DNA of 64,000 bases, from the NCBI GenBank assembly GCA_001599715.1, contig BCHU01000002.1, forward strand, positions 1,054,001 through 1,118,000, in the 5' to 3' direction. The notes under the pieces are model-generated. The model was not told the origin of the DNA. It did no database searches and worked only from the letters and a program-made list of their open reading frames with translations. The DNA is from Phaeotremella fagi (taxonomy: Eukaryota > Basidiomycota > Tremellomycetes > Tremellales > Phaeotremellaceae). Shown piece by piece: positions 36,035 to 46,162 of this stretch (the stretch's first letter is position 1; each line of letters starts with the position of its first letter). The position numbers and the translations under genes were made by a program.

Positions 36035-38434
36035 CTACTTATGTCCTATCCCTTTAGTAAAAGCTTGATGAACGCTAGCTCTTAAAGCCGCATGATCAGG
36101 CATTCCCATTCCAGTCCCTTGACTTCCAACAGGTACACCCTCGTTACTTTCTTCCTCACCAATCTCTCTCTCACGTCGACCGAATCTACCCGAATCTACA
36201 TCATCCTCGTCATCTCCATCTCTACCTATTCCATCTCCAGTTCCATCTCCCGCATCTTCCGTTAAATCAAGAATTCTTCTTGCGAGCGATGCGATTTCAC
36301 CTTCACCATCTCCGTCTCCCATATCGTCTAGATCATCATCTGATCCAGCTGAGCCTGAGGTGTCTTGTCTACGTCCACCGGATCTTGAGGGTGGAGGTGA
36401 AGCGGCGAGTTGTCTGATTGAAGAAATTAAAATTGGTGATGAACGGATGTTGGATGATAATTGTTCGTCTTCTGATTCAAGTAATTGAACAATGGTCTGT
36501 GAGGTGTTAGCAATTGTCACCTTCGACGGAGATTGAACCTACCCAGACAGCAATATGTTGGAACGTCGTATCTGCACTACTCAAGAAACGAACCAAATAA
36601 GCATGAAGTCCTCCATCAGGTTTATTCCAAACTTCATTAAATGGTGCATAATCCTCAGCAGCCTTGGATGACAAGTTGCCTAAAGCTGCTGCACTGTTTC
36701 CTTGAACTTCAACGCTGGGAGAGTTGGTCAAAGGAATGAGAACTTCGCAAATACCCATTTCCAATAATTGGGGTTTGAGTTCGTCTATGTTGAATCAGCT
36801 GATGTCTTAATCACAAACAACAAATGACTCACCACTCAAAGCCAAAACGGCGACACAAGCTGTCATCTCACTTTGAACAGTGAGTGGAACAGTCAAAACC
36901 AAATCCTTAATCCTTTCAACAGCACCAGCTTCAACGATAGCACCCTTATTTCTTTCAGACGATGCAGCGAGATTTCGAAGGGTGGAGATAGCATGACATT
37001 GAACTTCTTCATTCTCGTCAAAGGACAATAAATCGATAAGTGGTTGAAGGAAGCCAGAATCAATGATTGGCGATTCGTTAGCAGGGTGAATAGAAACGTT
37101 GCGGACGCATGCTGCAGCGGAGAGGATGAGAGGTAGGTAGGATGAATGAAGGAGTCGAAGAAGGGGCTTGAGACCGTCCGCTTTAACGATTTCCAGCTGG
37201 TAGCGTTCTGATTTGTTGTCAGCTTGAGATACCTGGAGATCACACAAAGTAGCTCACCATCACTAGCTAAGTTTCGTAGAGCCAAGGCGGCTTGGCATTG
37301 AACCTTCAGACTCTGACTTTCCATAAGAGCCACCAAACTTTGGACAAGTTTTGGTTCAGTTTGAGCGAGCTTCTTTCGATTGTTTCCTAATACGATGTCA
37401 GCTTGTCGTCTATTCGCGTATTCGAAAATCCTTACCATCAACTGCGATATTACTCAAAGCCGTCGTACAGTAATATTGAACATCGGTATCAGTCGAATTG
37501 AGCAAACCAACCAAAACAGGGATTGCACCGGCGTTGACGAGTTGTTGTCGATTTTCATCTACAATTGGTCAGATTTCGTCCGGAACGCGAATTAAGCAGA
37601 GACTTACCAGAATGTGTCATGTTCAATAAAGCTCCCGTAGCGTTTCTTTGTACTCTCATATCCTTAGATTTAGCCAAACGTGTAAGAGGTACGAGAGCGC
37701 CTGATTTCGCAATTTGCGTCTTGTTCTCGTCTATCTAAGAGTCAGTTCTATTTTGATATGAAAATAACGGCTAACTGACCATGAGTAGCAAGGTTCGTAA
37801 CACACCCAACTGCGTTACATTGAACTTCAACATTTGGACTAAGCATTTGCCGAATGAGAGGTTCCAAACCACCCAAAGAAACAATGAGTAATTTGTTCTC
37901 AGCTGAACCATATTGTCAGCTATAATTCCTTTTTCACATTCCAAAAATCGTATTTACCATTGACAGCCAGATTACCTAAAGCTGCACTAGCAGCTCGTTG
38001 AACTTCCGAATCATGGCTAGTCAAAAGATAGAGAACAGGATCCAAAGTATCACGACCGACTTCTCTAACTTCTTTCTCCGTGATTTCAGCGAACGCCAAC
38101 GCAGCTGAACGCTGTAGATCCACGTTATCGGAGAATGATAAAGTTGTTAGAGCAGCTAATGGTGATCCAGTGAAGAAATTGGTCGTTGTTCGGTCTAAGT
38201 CATTGATGTCAATTGATGAAAGGAAGTTAAGGATGGTTGATGAGATGACTTACTTTCTAGATATTGAAGTAAATCTGCTACGGCTTCTCTTTCGTTCTCG
38301 AGTAATAATGGTTCATAGCTGTTATTCCGCCTTGGTCCACCTAGGAACGCAGGTTAGTTGGGGTAAGATGTGGTGATAAGTCCACAAGAAAGGGACTTTA
38401 GTGAAGACTTACAACAACTTGATACCACACCCAT
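36035..38434 (-). CDS. VAC8: Vacuolar protein 8, armadillo-repeat protein
   Basis: Exon 1 is 38434-38413 (22 nt) coding MGVVSSC; after splicing the next exon supplies Cys-Gly-Pro, giving [20 protein letters not shown]. Gly2 fits N-myristoylation and the Cys pair fits palmitoylation, as known for Vac8 membrane attachment. Armadillo repeats follow across many short exons: [73 protein letters not shown] and [16 protein letters not shown], then [20 protein letters not shown]. The tail is acidic and disordered (Asp/Gly repeats) and ends FTKGIGHK. Vac8 acts in vacuole inheritance, nucleus-vacuole contacts and cargo-to-vacuole trafficking. Nine or so introns interrupt repeats. Confident. Confidence 0.94.
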
Positions 38435-38876
38435 TCTTTATTATTTCTGATTAGATTCTAGGGTTTTGGTGTTGTACTTTGAATTGATTGGTGGAGGACG
38501 ACCTGGAGGGAGACTTGATTTGATCTCCTTTTGCGAGTGAAGGTTGGAATTGGATCTGGATTCGAGTGATTAGACCGTCACTGTCGTTGTGGTGGGTGGG
38601 TTGGTTATTGCTGAGGGAGGGGTGAGCTGAAGGGTGGGGGTCGATATGACTGAGGGGGATGGTAAGTATAAGGAGTGAAATAGAATAGAATGTAAGATGT
38701 AAATCACTGGTAACAACAGCATAGGGGGAAGGAGGGAGACATGCAACGCGCAGGTAGGTTCGGTGTAAATCGGTAATATAGACTGTGGCTGCAGTTTAGC
38801 TTCTATGAGTATTTACAATCCATTACACCTTCAACCTCAACTTCAACTTCCACTTCAACTTTATCTGTTATTCACA
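38435..38876. promoter_or_regulatory. Divergent promoter of Vac8 and the MMTAG2-like gene
   Basis: About 440 bases between divergent starts. A pyrimidine-rich run (CTTCAACCTCAACTTCAACT and onward, 38828-38865) directly precedes the MMTAG2-like ATG. No further site recognised. Confidence 0.45.
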
Positions 38877-39894
38877 ATGTACGACGGTCCTGTACGAGGA
38901 GGTGAGTCTAAAAAGCAAGCTTCCCTCCTCTCAGCAAACTGACAAACCAATCAACAGGAACTCGTGGTGGTCAAGGAGAATTCAGGTAAGTAGCATTGAG
39001 AACTCCTCCGACTGGTCTCTAAACAACTTGAACAGATGGTCAGCCGTTCAAGCAGATCAACATCGAGGTAAATCCTAACAAATCTAAAACCCCATCTATA
39101 AACACTAACAATCATTTATCAAAGAGAACTACCTTGGACACACCGTCAACGCCCCTCAAGGACGATGGCAATCGAAAAAAGATATCCATTGGTACGCCCG
39201 TGACCCTCTAGAATCCGATGAGACCAAAGCCGAAAACGCTAGGAAGGAGGAGATCAGGAAATTGAAGGAACAGGAGGAAGACGCTTTGGCTGTTGCGTTG
39301 GGTTTCGCTCCTGCTGTTAGGAATCGGGATGGTGATGCTGATGGTGATGGGGTGGGGACGGGTAGTAATAGTGTACCGGTGAAGAAGGGGGAGAGGGAGG
39401 AGGAGATTGAACGATTGGAGAGGGAGGAGAAAAGACGTGAGAAAGAGTGAGTGTGTTTGACTGTTCTATTATTGGGTGGTTCGTTAACGAAGTATTTTAG
39501 ACTTCGACGTGAACAGAAAGCCTTGAAGAAAGCCGAAAAAGAAGTTCGAAGGGAAGAACGTGACAAAGTCAGATCTGAGAGGAGACATAAGTCGCATCGG
39601 GATCGTGGGGAATACGACTCCAGGAGAGATAGTAGGGATAGGGAAAGGTCACCTCGAAGAGAATATCGGGATAGAGATAGATCTCATGAACGTGAACGTG
39701 AACGGAAAGATGATCGATATGTCAAGAAGGAAGGGTCAAGGTCGAGATCTGTAACTCCTCCTCGTAGGGATCGTGAGCGTGAGAGGGAATACGAGAGACG
39801 TCGTGATCGAGATGGACCTGGACGTGGAGATGATAGAAGTGGAAGGAGGGATAGGAGTTTGGATAGGGAGGATAGAAAACCGCGCTTGCATTGA
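38877..39894 (+). CDS. MMTAG2/C1orf35-like nuclear protein with Arg/Asp-Ser-rich tail
   Basis: Five exons; the N-terminus reads MYDGPVRGGTRGGQGEFRWS, then ADQHRENYLGHTVNAPQGRW and KDIHWYARD. This is the conserved N-terminal motif of the multiple myeloma tumour-associated protein 2 family (RGG-RGGQ-F-W, QRENYLG-S, APVGRWQ, WYA). The middle has charged helical stretches (EIRKLKEQEEDALAVALGFA, EEIERLEREEKRREKE). The C-terminal half is rich in RD/RE/RS dipeptides (DRERSPRREYRDRDR and similar), like proteins in the splicing machinery. The family's molecular role is poorly defined; nuclear RNA-processing association is inferred from the tail. Ends KPRLH with TGA. Family call fairly sure. Confidence 0.85.
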
Positions 39895-40116
39895 GGGGAC
39901 GGGTGGAGCTTGAGATTGATTTGTCGTTATTTCGTGGATGTACTCTTATGTATCATTAGTCATATCTCTTTACGATTGAATCCAGAATTGTATTCTCACT
40001 GTTCTGAGTGACTGTGAATTGTTGCAATGCTATAACTGCCACCAAAGTGGAGGTTAACCACCAGTCTAATCAAATCAATTTCCATCTACATCTACAAACT
40101 TGGAAAACTTATCACA

Positions 40117-41087
40117 ATGACAAACCCAAAACCCCTCACATACGATGAAGGACCGTTGGTCTGGGTAAGTCCCATCCCACTGTCCCCAAAACTAATCAAA
40201 TTCCAACAGATAGATTGTGAAGTAAATCGAAACCCCATCCCAACTAACCCCCAGATGACAGGTCTCGACACCAAAACCGACCGAATCATAGAAATAGCCG
40301 TGATAATCACTAACGGGAACTTGGAACCCGTAGATGAAGGTATTGAATATATTATCCAAACCCCAAAAGAAGTTTTAGATCAGTAAGCTCGCATTTCCAC
40401 TTTTTCCTTTCATATTAAGTGACTTGGTATCGTAGGATGGGTGAATGGTGTACGAACCAACATGGAATTTCTGGACTTACCGAACAATGTATTAATTCAC
40501 CGTTCACTTATGAACAGGTAACCCAGTTCGTTTTGGAGTATATAAAGAAATGGATACCTGAAAAGGGGGATGGGTTGTTGGCTGGTAGTTCTGTTCATGC
40601 TGATATGAGGTGCGTAGGTCGTGGGATTTTCGACTTGAGTTCGTGCATTGATTTTGCTTTTTTTGGCAGGTTCTTATTGGTTGGAATGCCTGATGTCATG
40701 AAACATCTATCATACAGGATTTTGGGTAGGTTTCCTCTCTCTTATAAAAACCATTTTCTTATGTTCAATGCTGAATCCTTGCTTAGATGTTAGTTCGGTT
40801 AAGGTAAAGAAATCCTCAATCATACTCCACTGAAATCTATAGGAAATAGCTAGACGTTGGTATCCCAACACCATCCGTAAAGAGAAAGAAAGTAGGAAGA
40901 AGGAATCATCTCATCGGTAGGTCCCATCCATCTTCTTCAACTAATAAAAAACAGTGCATTAGACGATATAAGAGCTAGTATCAACGAGTTGAAATTTTAC
41001 AGGGAAAATATCTTTAAACCACTAGAGATTCCTGATATCATTGATAAAGAAGGGTCTACGAAAGAAATTCGTAAAACCGCTTTGTAA
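40117..41087 (+). CDS. Oligoribonuclease (DEDDh 3'-5' exonuclease, Rex2/REXO2 type)
   Basis: Eight exons in under 1 kb give about 213 residues: 40117-40164, 40210-40221 (12 nt), 40255-40382, 40436-40609, 40670-40725, 40787-40803 (17 nt), 40843-40916, 40955-41087. Family motifs: VWIDCEMTGLDTKTDRIIEI (ExoI, Asp-x-Glu), a central region with AGSSVHADMRFLLVGMP (ExoII), and SSHRALDDIRASINEL (ExoIII, His-x4-Asp). It degrades 2-5-nt RNA fragments, in mitochondria and/or cytosol. No strong presequence is visible here, and the start is fixed by the first exon. The catalytic Asp-x-Glu lies on the 12-nt exon, and the next intron is only 33 nt and in frame. Confident on family. Confidence 0.93.
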
Positions 41088-41111
41088 CTAGTTACAGTGA
41101 CATGACCAAAA

Positions 41112-42097
41112 TCAAACGAAACTCTTATAAACAACCACTGCATCTACATATTCTTCAGCGCCGTTCGGTCCAGTCTTAAGTTTCCCTGCGTTGGGTATAA
41201 GACCGACTCTCTGGAACCCCAACTGATCCCAGATTCTCAACGACGCGAGATTATCTGGCAGACTCCTGTTAGTATATTAACCCAAGGTTGAGGGATGGGA
41301 GAGAGGGGTCTTACTTTTGTAAACTAAGTTGAACACGCTAGCACGGTATCCTGGAGATGTTTTATCAGTTTTATCAATGAAGGTGGGGAGGAGGGGATTT
41401 ACCTAATTTCGGTGCATATTCTAAATAACTTTTACCAAGTGCTACACCCATTTTACGACCTCTTTGAGAGGGTGGTACGATGAATCCGGCATTCTGTTTG
41501 ATGAGTGTACGGTAAGCATAACGGAACCTACACAATTCTATTTCAAAAGCCAAATTTATCAGTTCTAGCAAGAAATTTAGATCAAGAATTTGAATTGATA
41601 TACTTACATGACTACTTCGACCCGGATAATTTGGTTTACTGAATCGACAGATCAATGATTTTGTTCAATCCAAGACAGAAAAATTGACCAACATGTAATA
41701 ACAACCTCCAATACATTCCTCAAGATTCCTCCCGTTAATAGCAGTTTCCAAGGACATCTCCAATCCAGCAGGAGAAGTATGATGAACAACCCCAATGATA
41801 GTAGTTGAATTAAAGAAATACGCGATGAAACCGTCTAAATCCATTGGTCCCTCTTGGGGGTAGGTTTTACCTCCTATCTCCCTGCGTCAGTTACTGAATA
41901 CGTACCAGGGGGGGGGGGGGGGGGAACGTACCAGCCAACTCCTCAGCGAATATATTATATAAATATTCGATAACTTCTTTTGGTGCTTTGGAACCTTCGA
42001 CAGGATGGGTTGTTAGTGTCAATTCATTTGGGAGGGGGAAGGAGAGTGTTGGGAGAGGTGCGAGTTGGAGTGGGGGCAGGATTGATCCGTAGGCCAT
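41112..42097 (-). CDS. GNAT-family N-acetyltransferase (Spt10/Mpr1-like)
   Basis: Starts at 42097 (MAYGSILPPLQLAPLP). After several short introns the GNAT core appears: TTIIGVVHHTSPAG, FRYAYRTLIKQNAGFIVPP, the acetyl-CoA loop QRGRKMGVALGKSYLEYAPK, then YRASVFNLVYKNNLASLRIW and DQLGFQRVGLIPNAGKLK. The Q/R-x-x-G-x-G/A loop and the N-x-A-S-x-R-I-W-D-x-L-G-F box fit fungal Spt10/Mpr1-like acetyltransferases, which range from histone-gene regulators to azetidine-2-carboxylate detoxifiers. This copy is the acetyltransferase domain alone, so the substrate is undetermined. The intron after codon LAG contains a 17-bp G tract (plus strand). Ends VVVYKSFV. Family confident. Confidence 0.83.
41908..41924. 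repeat. 17-bp homopolymer G tract in an intron
   Basis: Seventeen consecutive G on the plus strand, i.e. C on the sense strand, near the 5' end of an intron of the GNAT gene. Length may vary between isolates or be affected by sequencing. Confidence 0.8.
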
Positions 42098-42512
42098 GGT
42101 GGGTTTGGGGTTGTGTTGTAGGTTGTTGTGATTCTATCCACCATACTTTATATTCTACGATTATCACGGTGGCCGCCGCCGTAAAAAGTCTATTGCCGCA
42201 ATTCTCCGTGTGATGCCTAAAATTTGGTTCGGGTTCGATCCCCACACCAGGTTCCGACCTGGTAACCACCACACTTTCTGGAGAAAAGAATTGTCTGGTC
42301 AATGTCAACGAAATGGTAGAAACGGCTACGTCCTCGAAATGGTATTTCCTTCCTTGCTATCCTACGATGAAAATAAGGGCCAGAGCCTCTTTTATAAACC
42401 AAAAAAGTGAATGGCTTGATCGCAGTTTGACACGAATCATACAACGACCATTGATTATTCCATTAAGAGAATCATAGAAGAATTCCATTCAATCACTTAC
42501 AAAGTCCCAACA
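42098..42512. promoter_or_regulatory. Divergent region of GNAT and Cys-rich membrane genes, with B-box-like site and hairpin
   Basis: About 415 bases. Around 42225-42243 a GGTTCGGGTTCGATCCCC stretch matches a Pol III B box (GGTTCGANNCC). Directly after it, ACCAGGT-TCCG-ACCTGGT (42246-42263) is a perfect 7-bp hairpin. No A box or full cloverleaf could be drawn, so this is not called a tRNA. Confidence 0.4.
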
Positions 42513-43840
42513 ATGATCTTTAATCTGTACATCCCCTTCATCATCTTTTTTACAGTAGTGGAAGCGAGATTACCGATAGGTTCGAACTGTTCAATCACAG
42601 CTAATCACTTGTCCAACGCCACTAAAGCCTTAGTAACCCAATGTGACGTGTTTGGATGTAAGTCGGGGGGTTTTCTCTCACCCCCTAAAAAAGCAATGTC
42701 CAATATTTACTAACCAGTCGATGACACCTCGACATGACCATCAGATTGTAGTTCCAATAACACCTGTCAACCCAAAACCTGTCGGTAAGTATACCCACGC
42801 ACTTTTAGTAAACCAAAAGTGGCTAAAACCACGACAAAGACGAGATCAATATCTTCTTTCTTCTTCTATCAACAGAAATCTAACCATCCCTTCCCAATGT
42901 CCTCTAGGGAGTTATTGTCCGGACGATGGATCGATTTGTCAACCCCAAAAAAATCTTGGTGGGTTGTGTGAATTGAATCGGGATGGTTAGTCAATCTCTT
43001 TCTACTTCTTGTTTTGGTGTTGATCCGAATGATTTAGATCAATGTTCTGTATCTTCTGAGGAATTTTCTGAAATCTGTTTATTAGGATCGTGTATGTGAG
43101 TGAATCATGAGATTTCAAGTATTATTTACTGATGGGAAGTGGAGTTTGAGGGATGCAGCGTTAAATTCATCTTGTCTACTGGAAAACACTGTTCGTCTAC
43201 TCCAAAACGATTATTGTTCAATTTCTGATGAAGATAGTCATATACCGGTAAAAACATTACGAGCCAAATAACCACCATCTGGATTGCTCGTGATAACTGT
43301 ATACCCAACGAGGGATACTGCGTAAGATCATTTCATACACTGTAGAACCATTTGATTTGGATTGACGAGTTTAGGATGTATATTCGAATAACACTTGTCA
43401 ACCGTTTAAAGGACTTTACGGATCATGTCAAGAAGATAGGGAATGTGAGAGCGTAAGTTTTCCAGTCCGTTTTTTATCTCTGATAGTCCAAAGTCCAACT
43501 GTAGCTCCAATCTATGTTACCCCAAAGAAGAAATTCAAATCTCAAAATCAGTTTATATAATTTCAATAATCTGTTTCATCGTCTGTAAGTTAACTTCATA
43601 CCAGAATCACAAGAAGAATAATTGAAAACATTTCCTTAGCATTGATATCGATACTATGGATTTTGATCAGTATGCATAAACGATTCAAAGAAAGTGAGAG
43701 ATTGCTTTTGGAAAGTTATTATAGAGAACAGATTGCGTGAGTACCCTACCCACCGACCCTTCTTGTCTTATTGACATCCCTCCAGATATCGAGATTCTAT
43801 ACTTTCTTTCGAGACAGCATTGAAGAAAGGGTTACAATAA
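42513..43840 (+). CDS. Cys-rich type I membrane protein, unrecognised
   Basis: Starts at 42513 with a signal peptide (MIFNLYIPFIIFFTVVEARL). Exon 1 ends at 42657 and exon 2 is 42745-42784; further small exons continue to TAA at 43838-43840. Recurrent cysteine units can be joined: YCSSNNTCQPKTC, SQCPLGSYCPDDGSICQPQK, LGGLCELNRDDQCSVSSEEF, SEICLLGSC, NCIPNEGYC, and DVYSNNTCQPFKGLYGSCQE. The NNTCQP unit occurs twice. A single membrane helix near the C-terminus (VYIISIICFIVSLISILWIL) is followed by a short cytosolic tail with charged residues. It looks like a surface receptor-like or anchor protein, but I do not recognise a family. The middle exons (about 43100-43330) are the least certain. Confidence 0.6.
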
Positions 43841-43975
43841 ACCAAAAACATGTTATAATGAATACAATTCTCATTCGACAAACTGATTTCTATATATACA
43901 AAAAACAATTCTATTTAAATCTATATACATCTATCTAAAAAATCTACGTCCAAAGTCACCAGTGACTCTGAATAT

Positions 43976-45613
43976 CTAAATCTCATCCATCCCAACGACC
44001 TTCCAACGAGCCCCATCAACCTCGCACCACCCCTCGCCATCCTTCAAATTAACAATCTCATCCAAAACCAAGTCCGAATCCTTAACCTCGTTGAAACAAC
44101 CACGTAAGAATTCCATGACCGGTTTAACATGCCAACGTCGATGTTTGTCTGGACCTCTCAGTGGTCCATCGAACCAACCTAAATGTCCACCTTCGGGGAC
44201 GGTCGCTAGAACGAAATGAGATGATGCACGGACGGTTGATATTGGTAGACAATCTTTTCGTTAGTGGTTGGTCGTGGGATTAACGTACCTCCTGAAATTA
44301 TCGGATCGTCCAATGCTGAAATAGCTAAAGTCGGTCTGAGAGATATAAGTAAATGTTACAAAACAGTGAATGAAAACTTACCGTCTAATCTGACCAATCC
44401 AACCGGAAGGACAAGCCCATTCTAGAAACTGTTGTAAACCCTCAAAAGGGAAATGTGGAGAACTACCTCCAACTTTCGCAACGACGAATTCAGTAACATG
44501 ACTAGCACGTAACGTCCAACGATATCTTGCAGGTAGATCTAATATTGTTGAAATATATGGATGGAGATGTGAAGCTGGTGAACAGAGCGGTGAGGTTTGG
44601 AGTAAATGGGGTGTAAGAGATTTCAACATTTTATGAGCCATTGCTAAAGAATACATTCGGGGGAAGAAGGATCTCGAATCTAGTCTTTGGGTTGGGGTGT
44701 TAGCAAAGATATTTTTGATGCCATGTTGATGACCCACTTTGCACTCATCTCCTGTAATTCCAACGGACAACATAAAACTGAAGCAGCTCTTAAGCGGCAT
44801 CTATCACCCTGTTCACCAAGATATCTAGTCATGACCGCAGCACCCAATGAAAACCCAACACCAAACAGTGGAGCATTAGGGAACAAACTCGCCAAATAAG
44901 TGGTAGTGGTATGTGTATCAAGTGTCGTGCCGGAACAATAAAGATGTGGTGAGGTTATAGGTGTTGATGCGCAACCACGAAACTGGAGTCGTTGGTGAGT
45001 TATAAGCAATAGATGACTTACATTAACGACGGCAGCTCTACCACCCAAACCACCTTCCTCGTAGGGTTTGGTAATCCAGAAAACTAAATTTCGTACATAA
45101 CTCTCATGACTACCTCCAGTAAGTCCATGATTGATAATGACGATAGGAGCGTCGGGAAGTAAATCATTGGGGAAACAACAGTCAATCCCAATGGTACCTC
45201 CATCAGGTAATCTTAGAAGATGTCTTTGATGGTTAGCTTTCTATGTAGTGGATTTCGGGCTTACCTTTGATAAGTAACTGGATCATCTTTTGAGAAGTTT
45301 GCCAAAGCTGAATAAATGGTTTGCGCATGTCCACTGTTGGTCGTGTGAGCTATCACCATCAAGAAAATAATAGAAGAATAGCTTACGTAGGTAACCACCA
45401 ACTTGGTTTAAAACCTTTTTCAAAACTTTTACAATATTTCTCAACTAATTCTTGGGTATTTGTTTTGTTTGATTGGAGATTGATGTCTGGACAGATTAAT
45501 GTGATCTCATGATTTCTGTGATGGATGAAGAGAAGGACTAGTGAGGTGATTAAGATTGATACGATCAGAGTGTATATACAAAATGATAAGAGAGATAGTA
45601 AGGTTGTGTCCAT
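43976..45613 (-). CDS. Alpha/beta hydrolase of the YheT/ABHD1-3 (Eht1/YMR210W) type
   Basis: Starts at 45613 with a membrane anchor (LLSFCIYTLIVSILITSLVL), so type II or signal-anchored. The family's substrate-box WWLPTGHAQTIYSAL follows, then PIVIINHGLTGGSHESYVR (oxyanion region) and FRGCASTP. The nucleophile Ser lies in FGVGFSLGAAVMTRYLG. The C-terminal part holds ALDDPII (acid) and a GGHLGWF His motif before the tail ending VVGMDEI (TAG at 43976-43978). Relatives in yeast (Eht1, Eeb1, YMR210W) are lipid-associated esterases/acyltransferases making medium-chain ethyl esters or hydrolysing monoacylglycerols. Several short introns. Family confident; substrate not. Confidence 0.87.
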
Positions 45614-46162
45614 AGGATTCGGTGTATTGTTTTTATAGTTGATCTGTAGGAAATGACAATTGAGTTGATTAACAATGAACAGAAGAAAGGGATACTCTAT
45701 CTTCTAATTACTATTAAAAACAGAAGAACAAAGGAGTAGAACAAGAATAGATTATTCTCATACGGCACTCGTAGCTCACTGTAACTGTAAGTAACCTGAA
45801 ACAAAATCGACCGACCGAGTGCGTGAGAGCGAGATCGGTGGCGAAAGAACAACTTGGTGCATGTATCAAGTATTCGTAGAGCTAGCATCTATATCATGTA
45901 CAGTAATCAACCCCAATCACATCCTTATTCTTCTCTTTCTCTTCCTGAGATATATATACACTACAATAATACTCTCAAACACAAGTACAATTACCCGACA
46001 GTCTCATCTACTCGAAATCAAATCCAAGAAGCCAAGGACCATGAACTTTCCTACCATACAACACCTCTTGATGTTTCATTCTTACAACTTCCAAAGCGTA
46101 TTCAAGAACTGTTTGGTTTTTATCTTCAACATCCGAACTTTATCCACGGTAATCATGTTAGA
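45614..46162. promoter_or_regulatory. Upstream region of the hydrolase gene
   Basis: About 550 bases with AT-rich runs. Two overlapping plus-strand ORFs (45819-46219) run into the 3' part of the transcription factor gene and have no coding-like features. No specific site recognised. Confidence 0.4.

Noticed and set aside
42225..42262. Possible tRNA gene from the GGTTCGATCC motif
   Set aside because: No acceptor stem or D arm with an A box can be drawn on either strand; kept only as an orphan box B observation.
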